Shown in pieces: positions 37,013-46,484 of a stretch of DNA of 47,584 bases (position 1 is the stretch's first letter; every line of letters starts with the position of its first letter). Origin of the DNA: Acrasis kona (Eukaryota; Heterolobosea; Eutetramitea; Acrasida; Acrasidae); contig JAOPGA020001349.1 in the NCBI GenBank assembly GCA_026419775.2, positions 1 to 47,584 of the forward strand, in the 5' to 3' direction. Both the position numbers and the translations under genes were made by a program. The notes below the pieces were generated by a model that saw only the letters and a program-made list of their open reading frames with translations, was not told the origin of the DNA and searched no databases.

Positions 37013-37795
37013 GATTACCCGTTAATACTCCTGTATTGGGCATTGTTTGATGCAACCCTCAGCCATGCAATTAAATCAGGTTCTAAGGCTTCGGGGAACA
37101 CGCTGGGAGTATTGTCGCAAAACTTCATTGTCCACATACCTTCTGCAACAAGAGCGTAGGATCCATAATGGGACACTACATATTGAGGCGGACTATGAAG
37201 CGGAGCCAAAACAGCTATACCAGGGTAGTTAGCGTTTGCGTTGTGGCCATGTGCACCGAAGCCGCTGTCCACTAAAGTCAAACTATTGAATGTCCTCCTT
37301 CTCCATCCACTGATGAACTCCATCATACGGAAACCTTGGTGCGATGACACAAACGTGACAAATAATGTGATACGCCTTGCCGAGGGTGATGACATCTTCA
37401 TCTTCACAATCCAGTTGGCGCCAAGTACTGGAAGAGCTTCCCTCACCCTCTTCCTCTCAACTCTACCACCCACAGCTTGCCTGTGGACTATTATTTGGCC
37501 ATTGAGACCGAATGCACCTGCCACATCATACAGCCAACAAACGATATTCACTGTGGCTCCGAAGATATAGTATGATATCTTTGCGCTCACCATCTTGTGC
37601 AGTTTTTTAGAATAGCAAGTTTGGCTGTGCATGTCATATGTCAGCCAATCACTGACATCCTCCTCAGTTGTGAACACTTGAAAATCTTCTCCAATATCCA
37701 TTGTTATTTCTGCGACTCTAAAGACTCTTTGTCGAAAGGAATAATAAAACAACTTTAAGCTGCAAAGTTGCCCCTGTTTTCTAACTTAATTTTCT
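37013..37795 (-). repeat. inverted duplicated unit, copy 1
   Basis: Partner of 45553-46340 on the opposite strand, about 8 kb apart. The shared upstream sequence suggests that both copies kept the same promoter. Confidence 0.85.
37015..37701 (-). CDS. unidentified protein, copy 1 of an inverted duplicated gene
   Basis: An intact frame of 228 residues from MDIGEDFQVFTTEEDVSDW. It is about 90% identical to the gene at 45645-46337 on the opposite strand, apart from two short deletions near the N-terminus. It is rich in aromatic residues and predicted beta strands: LNGQIIVHRQAVGGRVERKR, ANWIVKMKMSSPSARRITLF, EFISGWRRRTFNSLTLVDSG, GHNANANYPGIAVLAPL and LIAWLRVASNNAQYRSING at the end. There is no signal peptide or membrane segment. 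I do not recognise a family. Both copies are open over the full length with mostly conservative changes, so they are probably expressed. Base composition is richer in GC than the flanks, so a foreign or mobile origin is possible. Confidence 0.7.
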   Translation of the reverse strand: MDIGEDFQVFTTEEDVSDWLTYDMHSQTCYSKKLHKMVSAKISYYIFGATVNIVCWLYDVAGAFGLNGQIIVHRQAVGGRVERKRVREALPVLGANWIVKMKMSSPSARRITLFVTFVSSHQGFRMMEFISGWRRRTFNSLTLVDSGFGAHGHNANANYPGIAVLAPLHSPPQYVVSHYGSYALVAEGMWTMKFCDNTPSVFPEALEPDLIAWLRVASNNAQYRSING

Positions 37796-38758
37796 TACGC
37801 ATAATTGTAAAATTAGATTACGAGAAAATCAATAAAAACATGAGTTGACCAGATACTTCTTCTTTTCTGCACCACGATACAAGCAGCAGCGCTGCAAACG
37901 GCAGCCATGACACTGACAAAACACCTCATCATCCTTTAACAAAGTGTTTAAGGTTAGAGAAAGTATGATACCAGGGCATAACAAATTCCATCCTGATAAT
38001 TTGTTCTTCATTATGAGTTTCTCCGGTGAATCCAAATTAGTCACTGAAGTATTTATTATTTTCGCCACATACAAGTCACTAGTTACATTTCACCTGAACC
38101 AATAAAAGATCATTATTCAGTAATTTAATTTTTTATTTAACAATTCCGTGAAACCAAATTCCTTTTATCTGTTGACCCTCAAGTTAAACCAATTCAAATA
38201 ATAATGTCGCTACTCCATCTAACAATACCCTTAATACAGCCTCATTTTCAGAAAGCAAACAAAAAACGATTATTATATGTGATTATGAAGTGTTACTTTA
38301 ATGGTGATCGCTGTTAACATCCTTATCGAAAATTATCAATCTCTTATCACTAATGATTATTCTTATTAGAGAATGTGTTTGAGTAACAATTAACGAACTA
38401 AGTCTGGTTGGCAAATAATCCCATAACTGTTGTAGAATGTATTGCCCATGGGAAGCAAAAAGCATGTAATATTTAAACTTACCTGATTGGATCTGACAGT
38501 GATCAAGAAGACTGTGGATTGANGTGGCGTCTCACATTGCACACTCGTGAGATACCTGTTACATCATCGTGGTTTTTAATCATGATGGCGGACAATAGAA
38601 TTTTTGATAGGCTGGGTTCCTCCCGGCACTTATTAAACAACAGAATTTCGACAACAAGACACCAAACAAAATATTTTCAAGTCATTTTTTATTTTCAGTA
38701 AATATTATTGGCCGTAACACCTCGTCGTAAGGATGATTGACACCGTTCATGATTTTTT
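37702..38758. other. about 1 kb without a recognisable gene
   Basis: The first part (to about 37795) is the upstream end of the duplicated unit. Beyond it, short frames exist (for example minus 37829-38074) but show no domain or codon signal. One ambiguous base (n) occurs at 38521. Confidence 0.45.
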
Positions 38759-39363
38759 CTAAAATTCATTCCTATTCAGTGTCTGTATTCCTTCGATGCG
38801 AACAAATGCTTCGCCCGTGATACTCTTGCAACCACTCACGTCGGTGGTTTGTTTGCAGAAACTCATGTTAAGAGTGTATACCTTCGAGGTGAACGAATGC
38901 TGCATTGGTGATTTGAGTGCATGCATTCACTCATGTGTGATTAAAAAAATATCTACTCATGTTAAGAGATTGTATTCCTTCAAAATGAACAAGTGCCGCA
39001 TTGGTAATTTGATAGCACCGAGGCATAAGTAGGTTTTGTAGTCCTTTAAGACGTTCTTCTGTAATGTCTGCATCTGTGGCTGTTCTGAGAACACTATACT
39101 TCTTATATTTTGTTGCTCGGGGGTTTCTGCTATACTTGTTAATATAGGTGCACGTAATACAAAATGAAATCCAACTCCTCGTGCATAAAAGATGCAACGT
39201 GAAAGAGAATATCCTCACATTCAAAACCAAACTTTTCACTCCACTCCTGTCCTTCTTTGCGGCGTCGTTCTTGTTTGTCCCCTCCATCAAATGATGTTTG
39301 ATGAACTGTTGTAAAGGATACATGAGATATGTGATACATAGACACTCTATCCGGTCGTTCCAT
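38759..39363 (-). pseudogene. F-box / leucine-rich-repeat gene remnant
   Basis: In one minus-strand frame an F-box-like segment reads FGFECEDILFHVASFMHEEL. In another, LRR units follow: ITEERLKGLQNLLMPRCYQI, TNAALVHFEGIQSLNMSRYF, then after an in-frame TGA ACTQITNAAFVHLEGIHS. After a further frameshift it continues with NMSFCKQTTD and ITGEAFVRIEGIQTLN. The unit (C-x-Q-I-T-N-A-A-(F/L)-V-H-L-E-G-I-x-S-L-N-M-S) is the 24-residue LRR often seen in amoebal F-box proteins. At least one stop and two frame changes make it dead. The inverted-repeat element begins right at its 5' end (39364), so insertion may have followed or caused the decay. Confidence 0.65.
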
Positions 39364-39491
39364 CCCGTGATTTAGAAAGTTATACTAAAGAACCGAAACC
39401 CTGGTACTTTCGAAGTATCAAAGTAGTGTTACAAATTAGTTTCAAAAGAAGTTGTAAAAAGTAGGATATAAAGTATCAGAATAAACAGCTT
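39364..39491 (+). repeat. left terminal inverted repeat
   Basis: 128 bases, exact reverse complement of 40334-40461. Contains the outer tip CCCGTGATTTAG. Confidence 0.9.
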
Positions 39492-39572
39492 GCATTCGTC
39501 ACTACGTTTAAAGAGGTCACACTTGTTTTTGAAGGTTTTAGCCTTTTGGACGAAGTCGAATGCTACATTGAC

Positions 39573-39863
39573 ATGTTTAACAACAGCTCAATTGCCTCTA
39601 GTATCAAACATTTAGTTCTTGAGACAAGTGGTTCCAGAGAAAGAATAAAGGAGGGATTCGAATTTTTTCAGGCGGTTTTAAATAATGGTGGAAATCATTG
39701 CACATTCACTCTACACATTGCTATGTATGGACCGAAATTAACATTAAAGGAAAGTGCGGATTGTCAATTCACGCGTATTAAAAATTATACAAGCGAGGAG
39801 AAGAGTTATTATGAGCAATGTGAACTTTCGGTTTTTATAGCCAAAGAATGTGGTTTTTTATAA
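39573..39863 (+). CDS. frame carried inside the inverted-repeat element
   Basis: From the Met at 39573 it reads about 96 residues (MFNNSSIASSIKHLVLETSG, then RIKEGFEFFQAVLNNGGNHC and KLTLKESADCQFTRIKNYTS). The same frame is open further left through KEVTLVFEGFSLLDEVECYI into the terminal repeat, so the coding part may start there as an exon. Codon use looks like host genes. It has no transposase motif. It may be a captured piece of a host gene or a passenger gene of the element. Confidence 0.4.
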   Translation: MFNNSSIASSIKHLVLETSGSRERIKEGFEFFQAVLNNGGNHCTFTLHIAMYGPKLTLKESADCQFTRIKNYTSEEKSYYEQCELSVFIAKECGFL

Positions 39864-40050
39864 GAGCCATATCCCGTGATTTCAAAAGTAGTTCTTTTTC
39901 TTGTACGAAATGGCAAAATCAAGGCTAGAAAGTGGTGGGAAAGTACCAGAATTCAGGCCAAAATGTATCAAAATACGATGTTCTTTTTTTGTGCAATTCT
40001 TTTTTTACGTACATTTTTTAGTAATTGCGGATTGGTTGTGTCCGATGGTT

Positions 40051-40212
40051 TTAAAGTTGTACAACACCATGGGTGAAAGTAGTAACGAAAGTAGAACGGC
40101 TCGTTAGAAAAAGTAGTGAAAATTCTAGAGGTAGACAGTTTGAATCTGTAGACATATCGGACGTGTCGCTGTAGCTATCCTCTTCTTCACTGCTGTACTC
40201 TAAACTACTCAT
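40051..40212 (-). CDS. short acidic frame inside the element
   Basis: A 53-codon frame starting MSSLEYSSEEEDSYSDTSDM. Acidic Ser/Glu/Asp leaders of this kind occur at the N-terminus of some cut-and-paste transposases, so it could be the remnant of a transposase first exon. The evidence is composition only. Confidence 0.25.
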   Translation of the reverse strand: MSSLEYSSEEEDSYSDTSDMSTDSNCLPLEFSLLFLTSRSTFVTTFTHGVVQL

Positions 40213-40333
40213 TTTTTTGTTTCTTTAACGCCCACCGCTACTTTTTTCCTTCATGCTACTACTTTTCGTAGAACAACGATTTCAATCGTTCATTTCAATC
40301 GCTTCTACTATTTGAAGTACGGAATTGTATGAA

Positions 40334-40461
40334 AAGCTGTTTATTCTGATACTTTATATCCTACTTTTTACAACTTCTTTTGAAACTAATTTGTAACACT
40401 ACTTTGATACTTCGAAAGTACCAGGGTTTCGGTTCTTTAGTATAACTTTCTAAATCACGGG
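40334..40461 (-). repeat. right terminal inverted repeat
   Basis: 128 bases, exact reverse complement of 39364-39491. Confidence 0.9.
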
Positions 40462-40493
40462 TATTTAATTACATTGTAATTATAATGCCATGA

Positions 40494-41492
40494 TTGACTT
40501 GGCGCCATTTCATTTCCGTTAAAATCATGTTTTTCAAAATAATGTGGTCCTCCATACCATTCGTGTCACTTTTTCAGAATGAAGCGACAACCGACTTTGA
40601 GGAACAGGAGGTACCAATAAATTTCGACGGATTTGACTTGGGATCGCACATTATCCCACAAGCACTCTGTCCAACAATTCAAACAATTTTGAAAAACTTC
40701 AAAGATGCACAGCACTCCAAAATGCGCGAACAATCTGAAGAGGAGCTTTCCAATGAGAAATTGGAACTTGAGGAAGAAAGAAAAGAATTGATGTTGAGAA
40801 TCAAGTCTATTAGTAATAAACAGGAAGAAGAGAGACAACAACAAAAACAACTTTTACTTGAGCAAATCGAACAAGTTAGGGCACTCACCAAGACCGTTTC
40901 ACAACTACAAATCACCAAAAATGAAATGGACCAGAAGTTCAAATCAACTGAAGAGGAGTTGAAAAATGCTCGCACACAACTTCAAGATGCTGAGGTGACC
41001 GTTGCAGGTGTTTTAGATACTATTAAGAACTTGACCAAAGAAAAGCAAGAATACCACGACACGTTAGTTACAACACAAGAAGACTTTGAGAGTGTCCTTC
41101 AAGAAAATGAGGAGTTGGCCACCAGGGTTGGAAACTACGAAATGGAAATTTCTATTCTCAACAAACAGTTGGAATATAGCAGAGTCAAAGCGTTACAACA
41201 TAGCGTAGGAAGTTCTATAACTGGATCTCCAACAAACAGTTTATCAAGTATGACAACAAGAAGTGTCGTGAGCAGCTTACAAAATTCACCTCAAAGTAAT
41301 TGTTCATCACCAGCATCCTCTGTTCGCGGTCCATGCGGAAGTACTAATGGATCTCCTGTCCTTCTCAACGGGTCACCACTCCAAGATTTGACTAACAATG
41401 GAAAGTTTAAAAGATTTGTTCCTAAAAGACTTTCCCTACCTGCTTTTGATGACGATAGAAGGCAAGTACCAAACCGAAAAATAATTATGTAG
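40494..41492 (+). CDS. coiled-coil protein with Ser-rich tail (5' end uncertain)
   Basis: The frame gives up to 332 residues. The first about 28 (MTWRHFISVKIMFFKIMWSS) look non-coding and end in TTTTTCAG, a good acceptor, so the real protein probably enters at 40579 with NEATTDFEEQEVPINFDGFD. It continues GSHIIPQALCPTIQTILKNF, then coiled coil (about 75-235, LELEEERKELMLRIKSISNK and ELATRVGNYEMEISILNKQL). The Ser/Asn-rich tail has SPxN-type motifs and a basic end (RFVPKRLSLPAF). The inverted-repeat element ends only 33 bases before the frame, so the original first exon may be displaced or lost. A cytoskeletal or trafficking adaptor is plausible, but the family is not recognised. Confidence 0.6.
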   Translation: MTWRHFISVKIMFFKIMWSSIPFVSLFQNEATTDFEEQEVPINFDGFDLGSHIIPQALCPTIQTILKNFKDAQHSKMREQSEEELSNEKLELEEERKELMLRIKSISNKQEEERQQQKQLLLEQIEQVRALTKTVSQLQITKNEMDQKFKSTEEELKNARTQLQDAEVTVAGVLDTIKNLTKEKQEYHDTLVTTQEDFESVLQENEELATRVGNYEMEISILNKQLEYSRVKALQHSVGSSITGSPTNSLSSMTTRSVVSSLQNSPQSNCSSPASSVRGPCGSTNGSPVLLNGSPLQDLTNNGKFKRFVPKRLSLPAFDDDRRQVPNRKIIM

Positions 41493-41559
41493 TTTTTTCT
41501 TTGGAAGGAGAGACACAAATAAATAATGTATAATTTTACTTTCAACTGTTTTTATTTTG

Positions 41560-42164
41560 TTTATCTGTCAAAGCAAGTGTCTGTTGGCTTGATCTTCTTC
41601 GACCCATAAAAATAACATTCAACAAATGTCTTGAAAGCCTTCCAAAAACAATGAAGATGGATAGTTGATACAAGATCCTCTTTAATTGCAGGCTTTCGAA
41701 GTCTACGCTGTGTACTACTAAAACTTCTCCTGTCCTGAGAACTGGTGACTTTGCAAGTTGGGTGAGAGGATCTGGAGGAGGTAAGTTGATTCAGTAATTT
41801 ATAGTATTGTACCTTTTAGAGTATCGCTCATTGTTTTTCCAGCATCAGCACCAAACTTTTGAACTAGCTTCCCTAGCCATTGTGTATACGTCTTCTTTTC
41901 TTTTTTCTCCTCCTCTGGTTGAATTTCTTCTATAATTGGTTCTGGTTGTTGTTTTGTTTTTGAATTAAATCCGAATAATGATGCAACAGGGGACCACACA
42001 AAACTGAGGATGCCCGTTGATTGTGTTGTGGGTTTGGTATTTACAATTTCCTTATTTATTATTTGTTGATCGTCAACTGCAACAAGCGTTCCTGAGCCGT
42101 CGTTCGCGTCGATGATTTCGGGCTCAACTGAAGGGTTTGCATTGTCATCAAGGTTTGTATCCAT
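41560..42164 (-). CDS. acidic protein of about 187 residues, unknown function
   Basis: Exons 41813-42164 and 41560-41771 with a 41-base intron (GTACAATACT to CCTCCAG). The start chosen is MDTNLDDNANPSVEPEIIDA at 42164; a longer frame begins at 42230 but lacks support. Features: acidic N-terminus, a short hydrophobic stretch (TGILSFVWSPVASLFGF), a Glu/Lys-rich middle (IEEIQPEEEKKEKK), then TQWLGKLVQKFGADAGKTMS. Exon 2 adds PLTQLAKSPVLRTGEVLVVH and a hydrophobic stretch (LYQLSIFIVFGRL) that may lie at a membrane. The exact stop was set by frame arithmetic and could shift slightly. No family recognised. Confidence 0.5.
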
Positions 42165-42240
42165 TGTAATCTTACATTGTAATTTATGCATCGCACCACC
42201 TAGCATCACAAGCCAACACAAGAACAACAATTATATTGAA

Positions 42241-43492
42241 TCAAAATATTTTAATGCATGATGTCATTTCAGTACGGCACACTGGACACAACCCGCTGCT
42301 CGTTACGTATTCACAATCCTTACAATTTTCGCAAAGACACAAATGTCCACAAGGTACACATATATGACTCTTAGTTACTTCCATACAAATTACACAAAAC
42401 GCATCATCATCCTGTTCTTCCCGCTCTTCCTCTTCTCTCCTACATGCATTTTTGATCTCATCTCCAATGACAGTCAACTGCTTCTTGAGTTCTGGAACTA
42501 AATAATTAGATTTTAAAGTACAATTTTTAATTCTTTGCATCAAGTTTTCATACGAAGCTATTAGATCCTTAATTTCTCCTTGATTGTATTCGTATTCCGT
42601 AACGGATTGTTTGAGTGAATGAAAGTCGTTAACAAATTCTTCGTTTTTTTTCAACCTATTGCTGATGAGGTTTTGTAAATGTAAAAGTTGGTCCATCTCC
42701 TCTTTCGTTGTATTCAAATGTTGTTCTAGTTTCTTCAATGTGTTGTTGCTGACTTGAATTAATTCATCTCTGTTGTTTATGATTTGTTTTAGTTGATGAA
42801 TGTTTTCAATTTTCGGTGTTTTTGTGAGTTTGGTACATTTTTCATGGTTTTGGTGCAGATCTTTTTGTAGCGATTTTAATAAGTGCTTTGATCTTTGTGT
42901 GGTTTCGGATTTTACTTGTATTAGGGTTAGATGGTCGACTGCTGTATTTAAGACGTTATGGGACTGGGATGCCTTTAGTTGATTTATTTCTTGTAGTTTG
43001 TTTTGGTTCTTTTGTTTTAAAAGCTCAATAAGACATTCAAGTGATTTTTCTTTAGTCAAATGTTTTAAATTAGTTAGATGGCTTCGTAATATCCACTGAA
43101 CGACTTCATGATTGAATTTAGCGGCGAGCATGAGGGCAGTTGATCCCTGCTTGTTAGCAGCTTTGATGTCTGCAGAATTCTCTAAAAGTAGAATAACAAT
43201 GCGTACATCTCCAATAATAGAAGCAAAATGCAACGCCGTCATCCCATCCTAATTATTAAAAATGTCGCATTCAAATTAGCAAGTTACCTTATCTATCTCA
43301 TTGACAGATGCCCCACTCTGCAATAATTGCTTCACAGATTCTATATCTCCATTCTCACATGCAATATGAAGTTTGCTTCTACCGAACACATCATAGAGCT
43401 ATAAGTTAGAGTATGGCTGTGAAATTTAAGCGCACCTTCTTTATTGCATAACTACCAGCATACGCTGCAGGCAAAGCAAGAAGCCAGAACAT
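42241..43492 (-). CDS. ankyrin-repeat, coiled-coil, RING-finger protein
   Basis: Exons 43436-43492, 43288-43398 and 42241-43248 join in frame to 391 residues, with introns of 37 and 39 bases. Exon 1 encodes a hydrophobic start (MFWLLALPAAYAGSYAIKK), so the protein may be membrane-anchored. Three ankyrin repeats (about 24-115) read SKLHIACENGDIESVKQLLQ, TALHFASIIGDVRIVILLLE and STALMLAAKFNHEVVQWILR. A long coiled coil spans about 125-320. The C-terminal RING (about 339-382) has C-V-I-C, P-C-G-H-x-C-x-C-x-x-C and C-P-V-C-R, in the IAP/MULAN style. All zinc ligands are present. It is probably an E3 ubiquitin ligase; targets are unknown. Confidence 0.85.
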
Positions 43493-44292
43493 TATCAAGT
43501 ACCTGTGATAAGTTCTAAACTGATTTTGTAATTCGAAGGAAGACAACTATGATAACAACCTGGAGGAGGTTTTCTTTGAAGATGGCTGATTCTCTATTGG
43601 AAATATCATTCTAACAAGTGCTCTAAAGGCCGTTGAGGGGTTGCTGTACTAAATGTTTCTTCCTCTCAAAAACACATTAACATTTTCTCTTTGATCATCC
43701 AAATCAAATAGAATGACAAATGTAACAACTTGTCACTATCCTAGTGTAACACGTTTAGTCCCAAAACAATGGTAAACGATAAGTTGTGATAAAGAACATT
43801 GTCATCTTTGGCGCTGAGAAAGGTTGGGTCTTGAACTTAATTAATGAGCAATATCGACGATTTATTTACAGACATTAATAAATTAAATACACTACAGATT
43901 TTTCATTTGTAATCTTTTGTCCTCACAACCCTTTTCCCCCTAATAAATGTCAATCTACTAACAATGAAGTGGCTCTTCTTAGGTTTAGATCTTGATGATT
44001 TCTCGCCCTTTCAAGGATCCCATTCTAACGGAATGTATACTATTGGCAAACCTTACAAAATATAATTTATCTTTGTCAATGCTGACGACTTATAGTGGTG
44101 TCCATGATTTACAAGTTTTAAAAAGATATTATTAACCTCAAATGACGACTTGTCAATCTCAATAGATTGACTAATTGACAGGAACCAATTTTATTGGTTT
44201 TTAAATTTGAAAACTCCGTGACAGGGTACAGTATAAATTTTGGGTGATGTGTTCTATCAAATCATCAAACACAAACAAAAACCGAACAAAAG
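43493..44292. other. 800-base divergent intergenic region with TATA box
   Basis: Lies between the RING gene and profilin. TATAAAT at 44232-44238 is 54 bases before the profilin ATG. No other gene or RNA recognised. Confidence 0.5.
44232..44238 (+). promoter_or_regulatory. TATA box of the profilin gene
   Basis: TATAAAT followed by a short leader (CAAACACAAACAAAAACCG), a typical context for a highly expressed gene. Confidence 0.55.
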
Positions 44293-44673
44293 ATGTCTTG
44301 GCAAAACTACGTAGACTCTAACCTAGTTGGAACCGGAAACTTCACCCAAGGAGCTATTGTTGGAATTCAAGGTGGTGTTTGGGCTGCTACCCCAGGATTT
44401 ACCGTCGGAAACAATGAGATCCTTACTTTGGCAAACGGTTTCAAGAACCCCGACTCTGTCCGTACCAATGCCCCAATGGTTGCCGGTAACAAGTACATGG
44501 TTGTCAAGGCCGATGACAGATCAATCTATGGAAAGCTTGGTAAAGGTGGTTTCTGCGCCGTCAAGACCAACCAAGCCATCGTCATTGGTGTCTATGGAGA
44601 GGGTATTCAACCAGGAAATGCTGCCACCTCAATCGAAAAGTTAGCCGACTACTTGATCGAGAACAGCTACTAA
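44293..44673 (+). CDS. profilin
   Basis: A single-exon frame of 126 residues, the usual profilin size. The N-terminal MSWQNYVDSNLVGTGNFTQG holds the poly-proline-binding W and Y. It continues AIVGIQGGVWAATPGFTV and the actin/phosphoinositide side KYMVVKADDRSIYGKLGKGG. It ends IVIGVYGEGIQPGNAATSIE and LADYLIENSY, as in protist profilins. It binds actin monomers, proline-rich formins and phosphoinositides in the cytosol to control filament growth. Codon use is strongly biased (many C-ending codons), consistent with high expression, and a TATA box lies 54 bases upstream. Confidence 0.97.
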   Translation: MSWQNYVDSNLVGTGNFTQGAIVGIQGGVWAATPGFTVGNNEILTLANGFKNPDSVRTNAPMVAGNKYMVVKADDRSIYGKLGKGGFCAVKTNQAIVIGVYGEGIQPGNAATSIEKLADYLIENSY

Positions 44674-45644
44674 ATGTACTCAAATATAAAAATGTTTTCT
44701 TTTATTACCTGCCGGCAACACTTCATAGCCATTATGATGATTGACTTTTATTTAAAAATTTTCAATAGTTTCTCAAGGCGGAACGTGAATGATGAGTACC
44801 GATGATATGTAGGAGCATAATAGGACATCGAAGAGGAATAAAAAGTCTTCAAGCACCATCTCAAACCAATAGAGTTCACTTTTATCCAATACTGATCGAG
44901 TTCCTTAGTTGAGGCAAATCAACATTCGAACCATCACTAAATCAATCACATCAACAATATGCATATCATATAATCTACACAAGAGATTCAGAATCACTTT
45001 TGTAATAGATGATAACCGTGTTTTTTTATCAATGCCATTAATCATGATGCGTGAAATATAGATGAAATTCAATTACTTTAAAGATACTAAGAAACTTTTC
45101 TTTCACAAACACACATACGTTATTGTCACTGGTTTTCCAAAACTTCAGTGCTTGGTTAAACTCGCTCACTGTAACAAGATAAGAAAACTTTACAATGGTT
45201 AAAATCGTCGCTTGTGTTGAAAATAAACTTTTATTAAGACATTAAAATTTTATCTGGATTAAGAATCATTTCAGCAAGAACCTTATTGTTGTACCTCTTC
45301 TTTAAAATCACGATTATAATCACAACAATAACAATTTGTTAATAAGACGAGGGTTGCAGAGTTATATGTCATCTGTCCATCACATCATACTTTACAATGT
45401 CATTGTATCTCTTTTTTGTTTCCTCTCAGCATTCGTCATTGAAAGCAAGCATGTAAAGCAACACTCTCAAAGGGAATTAAATGGAGAAACTAATTTATAC
45501 AAAAAGTTTAAAGCCCCCACTTAGCGCCAAAATCTGTAAACTCGTAGCGTATAAAAATTAAGTTAGAAAACAGGGCAATTTTGCAGCTTAAAGTTGTTTC
45601 ATCAATCCTTTTGACAAAGAGTCTTTAGAGTCGCAGAAACAACA
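44674..45644. other. region before the second duplicated gene, with a repeat copy
   Basis: It holds one copy of a 90-bp direct repeat (45119-45208), and from about 45553 the start of the duplicated unit shared with 37015-37795. A frame at 45336-45524 has a hydrophobic stretch but no support. Confidence 0.45.
45119..45208. repeat. 90-bp direct repeat, copy A
   Basis: Matches 46632-46721 at 86 of 90 positions, same orientation. Copy B lies in an open frame, so copy A is a fragment of that coding sequence. Confidence 0.85.
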
Positions 45645-46340
45645 ATGGATATTGGAGAAGATGTTCAAGAAGTGTTTACAACTGAGGAGGATGTAAGCAG
45701 TGATTGGCTGACATATGACATGCACAGCCAAACCTGTGATTCTAAAAAACTGCACAAGATAGTGAGCGCAAAGGTATCATACTATATTTTTGNAGCCACA
45801 GTGAATATGGTTTGTTGGCTGTATGATGTGGCACGTGCATTCGGTCTCAATGGCCAAATAATAGTCCACAGGCAAGCTGTAGGTGGTAGAGTTGAGAGGA
45901 AGAGGGTGAGGGAACTTTTTCCAGTCCTTGGCGCCAACTGGATTGTGAAGATAAAGATGTCATCACCCTCGGCAAGGCGGATCACATTGTTTGTCACGTT
46001 TGTGTCAGCGCACCAAGGTTTCCATATGATGGAGTTCATCAGTGGATGGAGAAGGAGGACATTCAATAGTTTGACTTTGTTGGACAGCGGCTTTGGTGCA
46101 CATGGCCACAACGCAAACGCTAACTACCCTGGTATAGCTGTTTTGGCTCCGCTTCATTGTCCACCTCAATATGTAGTGTCCTTTTATAAATCCAACGCAA
46201 TTATTGCAGAAGGCATGTGGACAATGAAGTTTTGCGACAATACTCCCAGCGTGTTCCCCGAAGCCTTAGAACCTGATTTAATTGCATGGCTGAGGGTTGC
46301 ATCAAACAATGCCCAATACAGGAATATTAACGGGTAATCT
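45553..46340 (+). repeat. inverted duplicated unit, copy 2
   Basis: About 790 bases matching the reverse strand of 37013-37795. It includes the whole coding region and about 90 bases upstream (TTAAGTTAGAAAACAGGG, TTTAGAGTCGCAGAAA). Similarity stops just after the stop codon. Confidence 0.85.
45645..46337 (+). CDS. unidentified protein, copy 2 of an inverted duplicated gene
   Basis: An intact frame of 230 residues starting MDIGEDVQEVFTTEEDVSSD, paralogous to 37015-37701 at about 90% identity. One ambiguous base (n at 45793) makes one residue unknown; copy 1 has Gly there. Differences from copy 1 are scattered and mostly conservative, and clusters such as GGRVERKRVRE and FISGWRRRTFNSLTL are unchanged. 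The copy lies between two 90-bp direct repeats (45119 and 46632), so this stretch may have moved as a unit. No signal peptide, membrane span or known motif. Function unknown. Confidence 0.7.
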   Translation: MDIGEDVQEVFTTEEDVSSDWLTYDMHSQTCDSKKLHKIVSAKVSYYIFXATVNMVCWLYDVARAFGLNGQIIVHRQAVGGRVERKRVRELFPVLGANWIVKIKMSSPSARRITLFVTFVSAHQGFHMMEFISGWRRRTFNSLTLLDSGFGAHGHNANANYPGIAVLAPLHCPPQYVVSFYKSNAIIAEGMWTMKFCDNTPSVFPEALEPDLIAWLRVASNNAQYRNING

Positions 46341-46484
46341 TATTGGATTGATCATCAACAAAACATACTGGGTTTGAAGTAAAATTATTATCATTTGTAA
46401 ACTTAAACTACAAATGTGTGACTAGAAAATATAATTTGTTGTTAATAATAGCCTCTGTTTCATCAATTTCCTTTGGTACATCAC

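Larger units (their letters stand above)
39364..40461. mobile_element. 1.1-kb element with perfect 128-bp terminal inverted repeats
   Basis: The termini 39364-39491 and 40334-40461 are exact reverse complements over 128 bases, starting CCCGTGATTTAGAAAG. No mismatch was found, so insertion is recent or the ends are kept alike. The interior is about 840 bases and encodes no transposase, so the element is non-autonomous. It holds a plus-strand frame that enters from the left repeat (to 39863), an internal echo of the tip (CCCGTGATTT at 39873) and a minus-strand acidic frame (40051-40212). The flanks show no clear target-site duplication. The superfamily is unknown. Confidence 0.8.

Noticed and set aside
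37829-38074. Minus-strand frame with several Cys
   Set aside because: Cys-rich look is chance; no signal peptide, no conserved spacing, and it is not in the duplicated unit.
45336-45524. Plus-strand 62-codon frame with one hydrophobic stretch
   Set aside because: Lies in AT-rich intergenic sequence without promoter or homologue; a membrane-like stretch arises easily from such composition.
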